A DNA stretch of 64,000 nt from Apium graveolens (Eukaryota > Streptophyta > Magnoliopsida > Apiales > Apiaceae), in assembly GCF_009905375.1 (NCBI RefSeq), contig NC_133648.1:27826980-27890979 (forward strand). The letters run 5' to 3'. A program made the translations under genes and the position numbers. Positions 33,449-46,358 of this stretch are shown one piece after another. Each line of letters begins with the position of its first letter. The stretch's first letter is position 1. The notes beneath the pieces are model-generated. The model did no database searches. It was not told the DNA's origin and saw only the letters and a list, made by a program, of their open reading frames with translations.

Positions 33449-36374
33449 TGCGACGGCCTCAACCCCGGGGTCAGGAGTTGACGTCACTAAACACAATTAC
33501 CAAAAATATAAACAACATATTTATTTATTAAATATACTAACTTGACCCCAAACCAAGATCCGATCCAGGTTCAAGTATAATTCAGGTTCTCACTATTACA
33601 AATTCTTTATTCAACATCTAAGACACACTAACTTTATTCAGCAACTCTTCAGACCTCATGGCCTGATACAAACTACCTCAAAGGAGCCGGGTCTAGTAGG
33701 GGCGGGAACATGGGTCGGTCTGAGTGATCTTCTAGGCTTCTGCGAAATATACATAACAGTTTGTAAGGGTGAGCATAATCGCTCAGCGATACCAAGATAT
33801 GAATAACAGAATAAAAACTGGAATGTAACAATAAAAGGAACAGAACTGTAACCATGATATCAACATTTCATAATGAAAATCAAAGGTAACTGGATATCAT
33901 TAATTAGCATGCTTTGTTAAAACAACATAGTAGTGTGCTGTGTAATACCAGAGTCCAATTTTAGCATGCTAATCATTTTATAAAACCGTTGTATCAACTA
34001 TTTATGCTCTTATGTAATTCACAAATCCCAATAAGATACATAGCGGATATGTGAAGACAGCTGATCAGGCTATCAACACCAGACGGCTCTAACTGCCATC
34101 CCATTTACCTGTTCCGGAACTCAGAGACTAGCTAGGTCTCTGACCTGCTGGACTAATCGGTTTTATAGTGCGCACAACTGAATTAGCCTCTTACGCAACC
34201 TCAATAGGCCTACTCTGGCCCCAATGTATCCCATATCTGACCGTTTTATCCAGTTTTCAACACATTTATACCTATCTCATTTTCAAAATCATTTATTTAA
34301 CCAGCACACATATAAAATCCGTTTCGCAAATCATTTAATTCGAGATAGGTACCTTTCGAAGTTACTTTTCCCCAAAACAATTTGAAAGCAGTGAATTATA
34401 GCTACAGGGGATACGTAACTTAAAACATTTCTGTTCCATTACGAGAATAAAACATTTAGCTATTCATATGCACTGAACCATAAAAGAATGGTCAGGAGTA
34501 CTTGCCTTGCAACGCTTTACAAAACCCTAAGTAGCCTTCACACTGACTTCGATCCTGGGAAAACTCGACTGGTATCTACAAATATAGAGTACCCTAATTA
34601 GTTACACCGACATGCTTGATATCCTCAAATCCTAACAACTCAATCCGATAACCCGACTCGTATTATTATTATACACATAAACTCATAATCACATAGTCAC
34701 GTAGTCGGAATATTGTTAGGGTAATACGTACAATATAAATACGTACATTTTCGAATATATTTTTAGGAAATTTGGCAGTATCTTATTTATTTATAAGACT
34801 ACCCGTCAATTACAATCGACGCCCTCAATCACATAATTCACAATATTACTTCATCATTTTATACAACTTACATCCCAACACCAATCACAATTAATTATTT
34901 AAGTCCGAAAATATTTTACTTAATCATTTTATTTATTTATAAAATTTAGGACTCAGAACATCGTCATCACCGTCCACCGTCCGCTCGTAACGAGTCATCG
35001 CGGTACGGCGGGAAAATTTATTGGTGCCCGAAATATTCGGGTATCCAAATAAATTCCACCGATTTATTAATAATTATTTTCCCACGTGAATTAATAATAT
35101 CACGAATTTTACTCAATAATTCCTGCAGAAAAAGAATAATAATAATCAAACCCAACTGCATAGTTTCGGCCCAACAGAAAAAAGGCCCAAATGTATCGGC
35201 CTAAACTGCAAGCCCAACAACAAAATTAACACAAGGCCAGCAAAATAACCCAACTGAACAAACCACAGAAACGAACATGAACCCAGCCGCACACACGCGC
35301 AGCGCGTGCAGCAGCACCAACACACAGCGCCTCACCCCTCTCGCCGGAATCGGAGAAAAGAGGTGGCGACCGGAATAACAACACAGAGACCACAGCCAAT
35401 TGCACACCAGTATACATACATATATATATGTATACTCATACAACAATAGGAAGAATCGAAGTAACCAAACCACAGTCACTCATCGGAAACAAGCCGGAGA
35501 TGAACACGGCGGCACACCGAGAACAGCGAGAAACAGAAGAGAGAGGGAGGAGAGATTAAAGGGATGATCGAGGAGGAGAGATTAAAGAGAGAGCCGAGAC
35601 TGTCAAATACCCGAAAGGGAAATGAATATAGGAATTAACAAGGCAGTCATGCGTGTCCTGTTAAACAGGATACGTGTTTTTTTTATTAATCTGAATTTCT
35701 GAATCCCCAGAACCCAATTTATATCCCGACATTTATTTTTTTAACGAACCAAGTAGTATTAAAAACATATTGAAATAAATTCCAACTAATCCAAAAAGAT
35801 CCGAAATATTCCGAACTAATTGAAAACATAATTTTCAAAATTTTAAAAACAATTCCGGAAGCGCACTTTATACCCGCTCTTTAACAAACAACGCAACGAC
35901 GCGCGAGTGAAACGATTCCTGAAAATTCCCAAAATAATTTTAAAATTCTCAGAATAATATGAGCTTAATAAAATATAAGTTTCATAATTTTTGGAGATTT
36001 CGATAATTAAATATGGATTTTACCATTAAACACACTCAGAAAATCATTTTAAAAAAATGAATAATTAACGAAATATTTGTTTCTCAATTTTATAAAGTCC
36101 TAAAAATAAATATTGAAATTGTAAAATTAGAAAACCAATTTTAAAGACAACCCAAATATTTATGGAATTAAAATTACAATAAAATCACTTTTACAAGCGA
36201 AATAAAATCATATAACTCACCAATAAATATCACAATTCCAATCCCACATATCAACAAATTATAAACAATTAAATAAAATCAATAACCGCTGCCAAAATCA
36301 ATAGACACATTTTATTTATTTACTTAAACCTTTATTACAGTTCCGAATAAAATAAAAATACACAAGTCGTTATA
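33449..36374 (-). repeat. 3' LTR of gypsy element C
   Basis: 2,926 bp; sense start TATAACGACT (the 5' LTR has TTTAACGACT, and most chromovirus LTRs start TGTAACGAC), sense end GCCGTCGCA. Short ORFs around 35200-35480 occur in both LTRs but cross low-complexity sequence and are not supported as genes. Long AT-rich tracts and GCGCAGCGCG near 35296 are otherwise unexplained. Confidence 0.9.
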
Positions 36375-36390
36375 TCCTTTCCCCCTTAAA
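36375..36390 (-). promoter_or_regulatory. Polypurine tract of gypsy element C
   Basis: Sense TTTAAGGGGGAAAGGA, directly before the 3' LTR. Confidence 0.85.
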
Positions 36391-36414
36391 AAGATTATAT
36401 CCCCAGAATCTGAC

Positions 36415-39139
36415 TCAGCTAAACAAATGAGGATATATATCAAGCATGTCTGACTCTAATTCCCACGTAGACTCTTCCACTTGAGGATTTCTTCATAAAA
36501 CTTTTACTATAGGAATTGACTTATTCCTAAGGACTCGTTCCTTACGGTCTAGGATTTGAACCGGTTGTTCCACATAGGACAAATCTGGTTGAAGCTCAAT
36601 CGGTTCGTATTCTATGACTTGATTCGAATTAGGAACATAGGGCTTTAACATAGACACGTGAAACACATTATGAATGTGCTGCCACTGCGGTGGTAACGCT
36701 ATCTCATTAGCGACCTTTCCCACTCTCTTCAAAACCTCAAAGGGTCCTACAAATCTAAGGCTAAGCTTACCCTTCTAACCAAATCGCACTAACCCTTTCC
36801 AGGGTGACACCTTTAATAACACTAGAGCTCCTATCTCGAAGTCCATATCTTTCCTATGTAAATCTGCATACTTCTTTTGTCTATCTTGAGCTGCTTCCAA
36901 CCTTTTCCGAATCAACACTATGGCATCCTTGGTTTGCTGAACCAACTCAGGACCTAACACTTTCTTTTCTCCTACCTCATCCCATACAAAGCTTCGTAAG
37001 GTGGCATCCCAATACTGGCATGGTATCTGTTATTATACGAGAACTCAATCAAAGGTAGGTGTTCATCCCAATTACCTTTAAAATCTAGAACACAGACTCT
37101 CAACATATCCTCTATGGTCTGAATCGTTCTCTCACTTTGGCCATCCGTCTGAGGATGATAAGCGGTGCTCATATTCAATTTCGTTCCTAGGCACTCTTGG
37201 AATTTAGTCCAGAACCTGGAATTAAATCTCGGGTCTCGATCCGACACTATAGAAACAGGCACTCAGTGTTTGGTAACTATCTCATCCAAGTATAACTTAA
37301 CTAGCCTTTCCAACAAATACCTTTCATTAATCGGAAGGAAATGCGCCGACTTAGTCAACCTATCAATGATTACCCAAATAGCATCATGATTCGCTCTCGT
37401 CTTTGGCAATCCCACTACAAAATCCATAGCAATGTCTCCCATTTCCATTGGGGAATTTCCAAAGGTTGTAACAATCCACTGGGTCGTTGATGCTCTGCTT
37501 TCACCGTTTGACACACGTGATACTTACTTACCCAATTGGCAATATCCTTCTTCATTCCTGGCCACCAAAAATTTCTCTTCAAATCCTGGTACATCTTGGT
37601 ACTACCAGGGTGGATAGAAAACCTAGAGTTATGAGCTTCCTGCAATACTTCGTTCTTCAATTCCGTTACATTAGGAATCCAAACTCTGGATGAGAATCTA
37701 TACAAACCTTGACTATCTTTTTGAGTACATAATTCTTCTCCTGTCAAAGTATCCAACTCTTGTTCCATAACTCCTTCTTGACACCTTTTGATCTTTTCCA
37801 TCAATGTTGGTTGGAAAGTAACTTCATATAGTTGCTCATGACTTTCATTAAGTACTCGAACTTTAATTTCCATTCTTTCCAAGTCTCGTGCCAATTCCTC
37901 CGCAATCTTAACCATATTCAGCCTTTCCTTCCTACTCAAGGCATCAGCCACTATATTGGCTTTACCTGGGTTATAATTAATCAAACAATCATAGTCCTTA
38001 ATCAACTCCAACCACCTTCTCTATCTCATGTTCAGATCTTTCTGCGTGAATATGTACTTCAGGCTCTTATGATCGGTGTAAATATCGCATTTCTCTCCAT
38101 ACAAGTAGTGACGCCATAACTTTAAAGCAAATACTATAGCCGCCAATCCAGGGTCATGAACTGGATATTTTTGCTCGTGAGGCTTTAGCTGTCTGGAGGC
38201 ATAAGCAATCACTTTGTCATGCTGCATTAACACACAACCCAATCCTTTCAAAGAAGCATCACTGTAGATTACAAAGTTTCCCATCTCATCTGGTAATATT
38301 AATACTGGAGCCGTCACTAACCTTCGTTTTAATTCCTGGAAACTTTCTTCACACTTTTCCGTCCAAATGAACTTCTCATTCTTCCTGGACAACTTGGTTA
38401 ATGGGGACGCAATCTTCGAGAAATCTTTCACAAATCTTCGATAATATCCTGCTAATCCAAGAAAGCTCCTTATTTCCGTTGGTGTCTTCGGTTGCTCCCA
38501 TTTTGATACAGCTTCAATCTTTACTGGATCTACTTTGATACCTTCCTTACTCACCACATGTCCAAGAAACTGTACTTCCGTCAACCAAAACTCACCCTTA
38601 GAAAACTTAGCATACAATTGCTTTTCTCTTAACTTTTGAAGGGCAATCTGCAGATGCACTGTGTGATCTTTTGGATTCTTCGAATATATGAGGATGTCAT
38701 CAATAAATACAATAACAAATTTATCCAAATACTCCTTGTATACCCTATTCATCAAATCCATGAAAGCCGTTGGTGCATTCGTCAATCCAAACGACATCAC
38801 TAGAAACTCGTAATGGCCATACCTTGTTCTGAATGCAGTCTTGGGGATATCCTCGGGCTTTATCTTCAGTTGGTGGTAGCCAGATCTTAAGTCAATCTTT
38901 GAAAAGTAACATGCTCCCTTAAGCTGATCAAACAAATCATCGATTCACGACAAAGGATACTTATTCTTTATCGTCAACTTGTTCAGCTCTCTGTAATCAA
39001 TACACAATCTCATACTTCCATCCTTTTTCTTCACAAATAGCACTGGAGCACCCCACGGGGAAATACTGGGTCGAATAACTCCCTTATCCAATAATTCTTG
39101 AAGTTGCTTAGCCAATTCTTTCATTTCCATCGGGGCCAT
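36415..39139 (-). pseudogene. pol of gypsy element C: RT, RNase H, integrase, chromodomain
   Basis: RT starts in the 39139-38945 frame ([20 protein letters not shown]). One TGA replaces the usual Arg codon (CGA) before [11 protein letters not shown], and the frame continues 38935-38021 with the catalytic [13 protein letters not shown] and RNase H ([24 protein letters not shown]). Integrase follows (38011-37415): zinc site H127 and H134, but the first Cys is Tyr164 (C167 kept). Its core has VIIDRLTKSAHF and IVSDRDPRF, then [14 protein letters not shown]. The GPY-like block and chromodomain lie at 36732-36415 (VEQPVQILDRKERVLRNKSI, then a TGA for Trp, RNPQVEESTWELESDM), ending at 36417. The chromodomain would steer integration to particular chromatin. 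A few stops make it inactive. Confidence 0.92.
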
Positions 39140-39169
39140 TCTGTATGGAGCCTTAGAAACGGGTTCAGC

Positions 39170-41059
39170 TCAAGGTATCAAATCAATGGAAAACTCTATC
39201 TCTCGATCAGGTGGTAATCCTGGTAACTCTTCTGGAAAAATGTCAGGGAATTCTCTTACTATAGGGATCTCATCCAAAATAGGGGTCTCTTTCTTCGTAT
39301 CCACCACATGAGCCAAGTACGCCTCACATCCTTGCCGCAACAATCTTCTTGCTTGTATCACTGAAAGGAACTTCCTATCTTGTCTCTGTCCTTGGTAGCT
39401 GATCCTTTTATTATCTGGGGTGTACATAACAACTCTCTTCTTCTTACAATCAATATTTGCCCTATATCGGGACAACCAATCCATACCTAAAATAACATCA
39501 AAGTCTCCCAACTCGAAGGGTATTAAGTCAACAGGAAACATATACCCCGAAATCTCGAGGGAACATCTAGGACAAAATTGTTTTACAGGTACTTTATCTT
39601 TATTAGCCACTTCTATGGTTAGAGGTTCGTCTAGGTCTTCTAACATTAATTGCATTTTATTCACACAATTCATTATAAAAGATTTGGACGCTACCGAATC
39701 AAACAAAGCGTTAACAGGTACAGAATTAAGAATAAGCGTACCTGCAACCACATCGGAGTCATGGACTGGAGACTTCTGGGTCATCTTAAAAGTCCTAGCT
39801 CTAGCAGTACTGGTTGCTAGTCCTTGGGACACACTTCTTCCCGCATTACCTTGGGTCACTGACTTGCAATTTCTAGCTATGTGTCCCACTTTGCCGCAAC
39901 TAAAATAAGTAACTCCTTGAATCTCGGACTTACACTCTGTGGAATAGTGACCTTTCTGTCCACACTTAAAACAATTAACGTTCTCTCGGCACTGTCCACT
40001 GTGCTTTTTCCCACATGTCTTACAGTCAGCCACTGGCTTACTCATCCTCGTCGGGGCAGAGTTAACTGATGTTGTTCCGGGTTTAGCTTGGGGAAAATTT
40101 TGCCTTTTAAACTTCTTATTCTTATTCTTGCCAAACCAACGCTGGAACTTCCGACTTGCTATTCCTAATTCTGACTTAGCGGGTCCACTTTCAAATTTCC
40201 TCTTCTTCTCACCCTGCTCTTTTGCAGCCAACTTCTGATCACTCTCTATCACTAGGGCAGCCTGGACTACCGAAGTATAAGTTTTAAGCTATAGAGCTAC
40301 AACTCCACTCCTTATTTCTGGCTTCAACCCTTGTTGAAACCGCTTCGCTCATTGAGCTTCTGAACTCACATATTCCGGTTCTATACGAGCCAACTCCGTA
40401 AACTTCGCTTCATATTCCGTGACACTCCTATCTCCTTGTTTCAGTTCCAAAAATTCCATCTCCATTTGTCTTTGGAGACAGTCTGGAAAGTATTTTTCCA
40501 AAAACAATTCTGTAAATCTGGTCCAGGGAACTGGACCTTCTCCTTCTAGGGCTCGCGTAGATTCCCACCAATAATTCGAATCATTTCTCAGAAAATAACT
40601 AGCATAATCAGTCTTTAAATCCTCACTCACCTTGGTGAGCGCAAACGCTTTTTCCATTTCCTTTAACCATATCCTGGAAGCAACAAAATCTACTTCTCCT
40701 TTAAACTCTGGGGGCTTCACTGCTTGAAAAGACTTAAAACTAACACCTTGATTTGCCCCTCTCATCTCATGCTGCTGTTGGATTTGTAGTTGCTGCTGTT
40801 GGATTTGCTGTTGTTCTTGCTGTATGAGCTGTTGTTGCTGTTGTTGTTGTTGTTGCAATTGTTGTTGCTGCTGCTGGAATTGTTGTTGCTGTTGGGCCAG
40901 CTGTACAGTCTGCTGACGTAACAAGTTCATCAAGTCACTCATGGAAGGATCCCCAGCAGATCCGTTATTGGGCTGAGAATTTATCTTTGGTGGCATCTCC
41001 TGAAACATAACAGTCATATATAAGAAATTGGATGGCTCCAGCAATTTATATTTATGCAT
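39170..41059 (-). pseudogene. gag and protease of gypsy element C
   Basis: gag probably starts at MPPKINSQPNN (about 40996). It carries a Gln-rich run encoded at about 40771-40915, then the gag core (FKGEVDFVASRIWLKEMEKA, FTELFLEKYFPD, LKQGDRSVTEYEAKFTELAR). A stop near 40348 and another near 40290 separate it from the 360-codon frame 40252-39170. That frame has CCHC knuckle C94, C97, H102, C107, a second knuckle lacking its first Cys, and a protease domain whose active site reads FDSVAS (185-190; normally DSGAS), followed by FDVILGMDWL. The Gly-to-Val change should abolish protease. A stop at about 39169 precedes RT. Confidence 0.88.
40771..40915 (-). repeat. CAG/CAA repeat encoding polyglutamine in the gag of C
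   Basis: The plus strand is a run of TTG/CTG triplets. In the gag frame it gives about 48 codons, mostly Gln with scattered Leu, Ile, Phe and Glu. Mixed codons suggest expansion followed by mutation. Confidence 0.85.
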
Positions 41060-41427
41060 CAGGAGAGCGTTGCCACTAAGACAATATTCTCATCCCCATT
41101 ATAATTGGATTCATCCTGAGTGAAGGATTACGGTCTAAAAATGCCAGCAACAGAAACAACAATAATAATAACAACAATAATAGCAACGCACAATATCTAA
41201 AAACTGAACAATAAAATAAAGCAGCTGAAATACAGTAATCAACAGAATCTAACTAGTACAAATGAAAATCTAACGGAAAAGAACCATCCGAATACAAACC
41301 AAAATTGGCTGTCATAACAGCCTCACCTACTACAAACTATCATAACATAATGTACATATACAAGATAAACAACTACAGAACTCATAGAAGTCACTCTGAG
41401 CTCTGCATCCCCCTGCTGCAACTTTGC

Positions 41428-41892
41428 CTAGCCACTACCACTGCCACCAATGGAACCTAGCTCAAACACTAGCCAGTTCACTAGGTCCTGATACTGCACA
41501 GCTCTGAATTCTGAACTAATGAAACGGTCAACAGATCTAGCCCTCTCTACAGCCATCTGAGTCAATGCTCGCACACGGGCTCGCACCTCAGGGGAAGGGG
41601 CAGAAATACCCTGAAATGGTGCAATAGGTACCTGGTCCAACTGGGTAGCAAACTCTGGACTCTGATCTCTGATAAAGGAAGTATTCACCGCCCTATGGAA
41701 ATGGTAAGGGATCGGTGAAGAAGTACCACTAGGGGCCACAGGAGGTACCGGAGGTCTCATCATGGAAGAACTGGGACCGCAGCCGGGAGGGAAATCCCTG
41801 ACAGCAGACACAGACCTACGTACCCAACGGGGACGAGGACCAGATCCAGGGATGTCTCGAGGCACAAAAGAAGGTACTGGGGGAGGAGGCAT
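41428..41892 (-). CDS. Upstream ORF of gypsy element C, Pro-rich, function unknown
   Basis: A 154-codon open frame between the LTR and gag, starting MPPPPVPSFVPRD and ending SIGGSGSG. The frame stays open further upstream to about 42000 (acidic Ser/Asp-rich, SSSPSREN...SDSDSSDS), so the true start may be earlier. It is Pro/Ser/Arg-rich at the N-terminus, with a helical-looking C-terminal part (RALTQMAVERARSVDRFIS). I recognise no domain. The position resembles extra ORFs reported upstream of gag in some Tekay/Del elements, but I am not certain it is translated. Confidence 0.45.
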   Translation of the reverse strand: MPPPPVPSFVPRDIPGSGPRPRWVRRSVSAVRDFPPGCGPSSSMMRPPVPPVAPSGTSSPIPYHFHRAVNTSFIRDQSPEFATQLDQVPIAPFQGISAPSPEVRARVRALTQMAVERARSVDRFISSEFRAVQYQDLVNWLVFELGSIGGSGSG

Positions 41893-42125
41893 AGGGGTCT
41901 CCTCAGTAACAACATCAGGGGGTCTCTCAGAATCTGAGCTATCCGAATCAGAAGGATTCTCCCGAGATGGAGAACTCGAAATCGCTATAGGCCACTGCCA
42001 ACATTATAAATATACAGGCAAGACACAACCAGGTCAAGGCAATTCTATCAAAACATTTAATAGATGCCAGGGTAACGCCGTTGGAACCCTCGAATGACTC
42101 TAAAGGTTTGCTCCTCAATATGTTT

Positions 42126-42233
42126 GTCATTTATTGCATCATTACACTCAACTTTAGATAAATGTGCAAGGTTAGTGGTGATTACCTGATTACTTGAAGA
42201 ACTTGTCTCTGTTTCATCAGACTTGGCCATTAG
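42126..42233 (-). other. 108-bp copy of copia B gag inside gypsy C, at the PBS position
   Basis: This stretch repeats 33341-33448 with about two differences and ends with the same CCATTAG that precedes the LTR at 33449. The 5' LTR of C therefore abuts copia sequence on both sides and has ATTAG on both sides (42229-42233 and 45159-45163), exactly as a solo LTR allele would. No PBS is present. The junction with true gypsy leader sequence is near 42122-42128 (CAATATG/TTTGTCATTTATT). Confidence 0.88.
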
Positions 42234-45158
42234 TGTGACGGCCTCAACCCCGGGGTCAGGAGTTGACGTCACTAAACACAATTACCAAAAATATAAACAA
42301 CATATTTATTTATTAAATATACTAACTTGACCCCAAACCAAGATCCGATCCAGGTTCAAGTATAATTCAGGTTCTCACTATTACAAATTCTTTATTCAAC
42401 ATCTAAGACACACTAACTTTATTCAACAACTCTTCAGACCTCATGGCCTGATACAAACTACCTCAGAGGAGCCATGTCTAGTAGGGGCAGGAACATAGGT
42501 CGGTTTGACTGATCTTCTAGGCATCTGCGAAATATACATAATAGTTTGCAAGGGTGAGCATAATCGCTCAGCAGTACCAAGATATGAATAACAGAATAAA
42601 AACTGGAATGTAACAATAAAAGGAACAGAACTGTAACCATGATATCAACATTTCATAATGAAAATCAAAGGTAACCGGATATCATTAATTAGCATGCTTT
42701 GTTAAAATAATATAGTAGTGTGCTGTGTAATACCAGAGTCCAATTTTAGCACGCTAATCATTTTATAAAACCGCTGTATCAACTATTTAAGCTCTTATGT
42801 AATTCACAAATCCCAATCAGATACATATCGGATATGTGAAGACAGCTGATCAGGCTATCAACACCAGACGACTCTAACTGCCATCCCATTTACCTGTTCC
42901 GGAACTCAGAGACTAGCTAGGTCTCTGACCTACTGGACTAATCGGTTTTATAGTGCAAGCAACCGAATTAGCCTCTTACGCCACCTCAATAGGCCTACTC
43001 TGGCCCCAATGTATCCCATATCTGACCGTTTTATCCAGTTTTCAACACATTTGTACCTATCTCATTTTCAAAATCATTTATTTAACCAGCACACATATAA
43101 AATCCGTTTCGCAAATCATTTAATTCGAGATAGGTACCTTTCGAAGTTACTTTTCCCGAAAACAATTTGAAAGCAGTGAATTATAGCTACTGGGGATACG
43201 TAACTTAAAACATTTCTGTTCCATTACGAGAATAAAACATTTAGCTATTCATATGCACTGAACCATAAAAGAATGCTCAGGGGTACTTGCCTTACAACGC
43301 TTTACAAAAGCCTAAGTAGCCTTCACACTGACTTCGATCCTGGGAAAACTCGACTGGTATCTACAAATACAAAGTACCCTAATTAGTTACACCGACATGC
43401 TTGATATCCTCAAATCCTAACAACTCAATCCGATAACCCGACTCGTATTATTATTATACATATAAACTCGTAATCACATAGTCACGTAGTCGGAATGTTG
43501 TTAGGGTAATACGTATAATATAAATACGTACATTTTCGAATATATTTTTAGGAAATTTGGCAGCATCTTATTTATTTATAAGACTACCCGTCGATTACAA
43601 TCGACGCCCTCAATCACACAATTCACAATATTACTTCATCATTTTATACAACTTACATCCCAACACCAATCACAATTAATTATTTAAGTCCGAAAATATT
43701 TTACTTAATCATTTTATTTATTTATAAAATTTAGGACTCAGAACATCGTCATCACCGTCCACCGTCCGCTCGTAACGAGTCATCGCGGTACGACGGCAAA
43801 ACTTATTGGTGCCCGAAATATTCGGGTATCCAAATAAATTCCACCGATTTATTAATAATTATTTTCCCACGCGAATTAATAATATCATGAATTTTACTCA
43901 ATAATTCCTGCAAAAAAAGAATAATAATAATCAAACCCAACTGCATAGTTTCGGCCCAACAGAAAAAGGCCCAAATGTATCGGCCCAAACTGCAGGCCCA
44001 ACAACAAAATTAACACAAGCCCAGCAAAATAACCCAACTGAACAAACCACAGAAACGAACAGGAACCCAGCCGCACACACGCGCAGCGCGTGCAGCAGCA
44101 CCAACACACAGCGCCTCACCCCTCTCGCCGGAATCGGAGAGAGGAGGTGGCGACCGGAATAACAACACAGAGACCACAGCCAATTGCACACCAGTATACA
44201 TACATATATATATATAAGCATACAACAACAGGAAGAATCGAAGTAACCATACCACGGCCACTCACCGGAAACAAGCCTGAGATGAACATGGCGGCACACC
44301 GAGAACAGCAAGAAACAGAAGAGAGAGGGAGGAGAGATTAAATAGATGATCGAGGAGGAGAGATTAAAGAGAGAGCCGAGACTGTCAAATACCCGAAAGG
44401 GAAATGAATATAGGAATTAACAAGGCAGCCACACGTGTCCTGTTAAACAAGATACGTTTTGTTTTTTTTATTAATCTGAATTTCTGAATCCCCAGAACCC
44501 AATTTATATTCCAGCATTTATTTTTTTAACGAATCAAGTAGTATTAAAAACACATTGAAATAAATTCCAACTAATCCAAAAAGATCCGAAATATTCGAAC
44601 TAATTAAAAACATAATTTTTAAAATTTTAAAAACAATTCCGAAAGAGCACTTTATACCCGCTCTTTAACAAACAACGCAACGACGCGCGGGTGAAACGAT
44701 TCCTGAAAATTCCCAAAATAATTTTAAAATTCTCAGAATAATATGAGCTTAATAAAATATAAGTTTCATAATTTTTGGAGATTTCGATAATTAAATATGG
44801 ATTTTACCATTAAACACACTCAGAAAATCATTTAAAAAAATGAATAATTAACGAAATATTGGTTTCTCAATTTTATAAAGTCCTAAAAATAATTATTGAA
44901 ATTATAAAATTAGAAAACCAATTTTAAAGACAACTCAAATATTTATGGAATTAAAATTACAATAAAATCACTTTTACAAGCGAAATAAAATCATATAACT
45001 CACCAATAAATATCACAATTCCAATCCCACATATCAACAAATTATAAACAATTAAATAAAAATGAATAACCGCTGCCAAAATCAATAGACACATTTTATT
45101 TATTTACTTAAACCTTTATTACACTTCCAAATAAAATAAAAATACACGAGTCGTTAAA
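42234..45158 (-). repeat. 5' LTR of gypsy element C
   Basis: 2,925 bp, TGTGACGGCC...GTCGTTAAA in window orientation, matching 33449-36374 throughout with a few percent differences. Confidence 0.9.
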
Positions 45159-45163
45159 ATTAG

Positions 45164-46298
45164 GGCTAGATTGACATAGGTGACATCCTCATCCTCATCC
45201 AGACCATCTGCTACCTAGCCATTTTCTTGTGTAATGAAAGCCCTTTCCTTTTGTTTGAGCAACTCAAAATATTTCTGTTTATAGTCCACAGGCTCAAACT
45301 TCTTCTTGCTGGAATCTGACTTTCTACACTCACTAGCAAAGTGCCCTGCCAGGCCACATTTGAAACATTTGAATTTTGATTTATCCACCATATTTCTATT
45401 TGGCTTAGCTGCTCCAAAGTTCTTCTTGAACTTGAGCTTGGAAAATCTTCTGGAAAGAAATGCTAGATGTTCATCAATGTCATCCATATCATCTTGGCTC
45501 AAAGAATCTTCATTTTCTGCTACCAGCACCTTGCCCTTGTTTTTTACAGACCTTTGAAGTAGACTCAACAGCTTCTATCTTCATCTCCTTCTCTTTTTCT
45601 AACTCAGCAACTAGTGCAATGGATCCTCCTTTCTTTCTCCCTTTCTCCATTCTTTCATCTTGTTCTACTCCAAGCTCATAAGTCTTTAGAATACCATATA
45701 GTCTCTCTAGTGTAAACTCCTTGTATTCTTGTGAGTTTCTCAAGGAGACTGTCATTGGTTTCCATTCTTTTGGTAGGGATCTCAGAAATTTGAGGTTAGA
45801 ATCTTTGGTTTGGGAGACTCTTCCATGCAGCTTTAGAGCATTTAGTAGCTATTGAAATCTACTAAAGATATCAGTGAGAGTTTCACCTTCTTCAAAGTGG
45901 CAATGCTCATATTGCTGAATTAGTAACTGCATCTTGTTTTCTCTAACTTGTTCAGTGCCATCACAGATAATCTGAATTGTATCCTAAACTTCCTTGGCAG
46001 TTTTGTAATTGATGATGTTGTCAAACATGTCATCATCAACTCCATTAAACAGAATATTCATGGCCTTCTTGTCCTTCATGACTTGTTCAATATCAGGATC
46101 TGACCATTCATGCCTTGGCTTGGGAACTGATGGCTCATTTCCAGTTACAACTCTCATTGGTACATGAGGGCCTCTCTCTATGCAATCCTCATATGCCTCA
46201 TCTTGAGAAAGTAAATGAAGATGCATCTTTACCTTCCAGTGATGGTAATTGTCTTTGTCTAGAAAAGGAATCTTCACTCCAACATCCTTCTTGTTCAT
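45164..46298 (-). pseudogene. gag of copia element B, N-terminal part
   Basis: Starts at 46298 (MNKKDVGVKIPFLDKDNYHHW). The N-terminal core breaks at 45984 (stop), resumes through LRSLPKEW and MTVSLRNSQEYKEF (45755-45510), then 45568-45215 with knuckle 1 intact (CFKCGLAGHFASEC). It is cut by element C at 45163; the rest is at 33443-32184. Confidence 0.88.
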
Positions 46299-46344
46299 CT
46301 TGCTGTTTGTTGTGATCTTTAAACTCTTTGTTCTTCAAGAGCTT

Positions 46345-46356
46345 GCTCTGATACCA
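46345..46356 (-). promoter_or_regulatory. Primer-binding site of element B (initiator tRNA-Met)
   Basis: Sense TGGTATCAGAGC, two bases after the 5' LTR end, identical to that of A. Confidence 0.92.
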
Positions 46357-46358
46357 AT

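Larger units (their letters stand above)
33449..45158 (-). mobile_element. Gypsy element C (chromovirus, Tekay/Del-like), inserted in the gag of B
   Basis: The LTRs of about 2.9 kb (33449-36374 and 42234-45158) are flanked outside by TSD ATTAG (33444-33448 and 45159-45163). On the minus strand: 5' LTR, a 108-bp patch of copia gag where PBS and leader should be, an upstream ORF, gag with polyglutamine, zinc knuckle, PR, RT, RNase H, IN, chromodomain, PPT and 3' LTR. RT before IN plus a C-terminal chromodomain makes it a chromovirus. Most breaks are single stops, so it is younger than D. The LTRs differ by a few percent by eye. Confidence 0.92.

Noticed and set aside
35201..35479. Cys-rich ORFs shared by both LTRs of gypsy C (also 43931-44311)
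   Set aside because: They are present in both LTRs because LTRs are duplicated; no start context or domain, and frames differ between copies.
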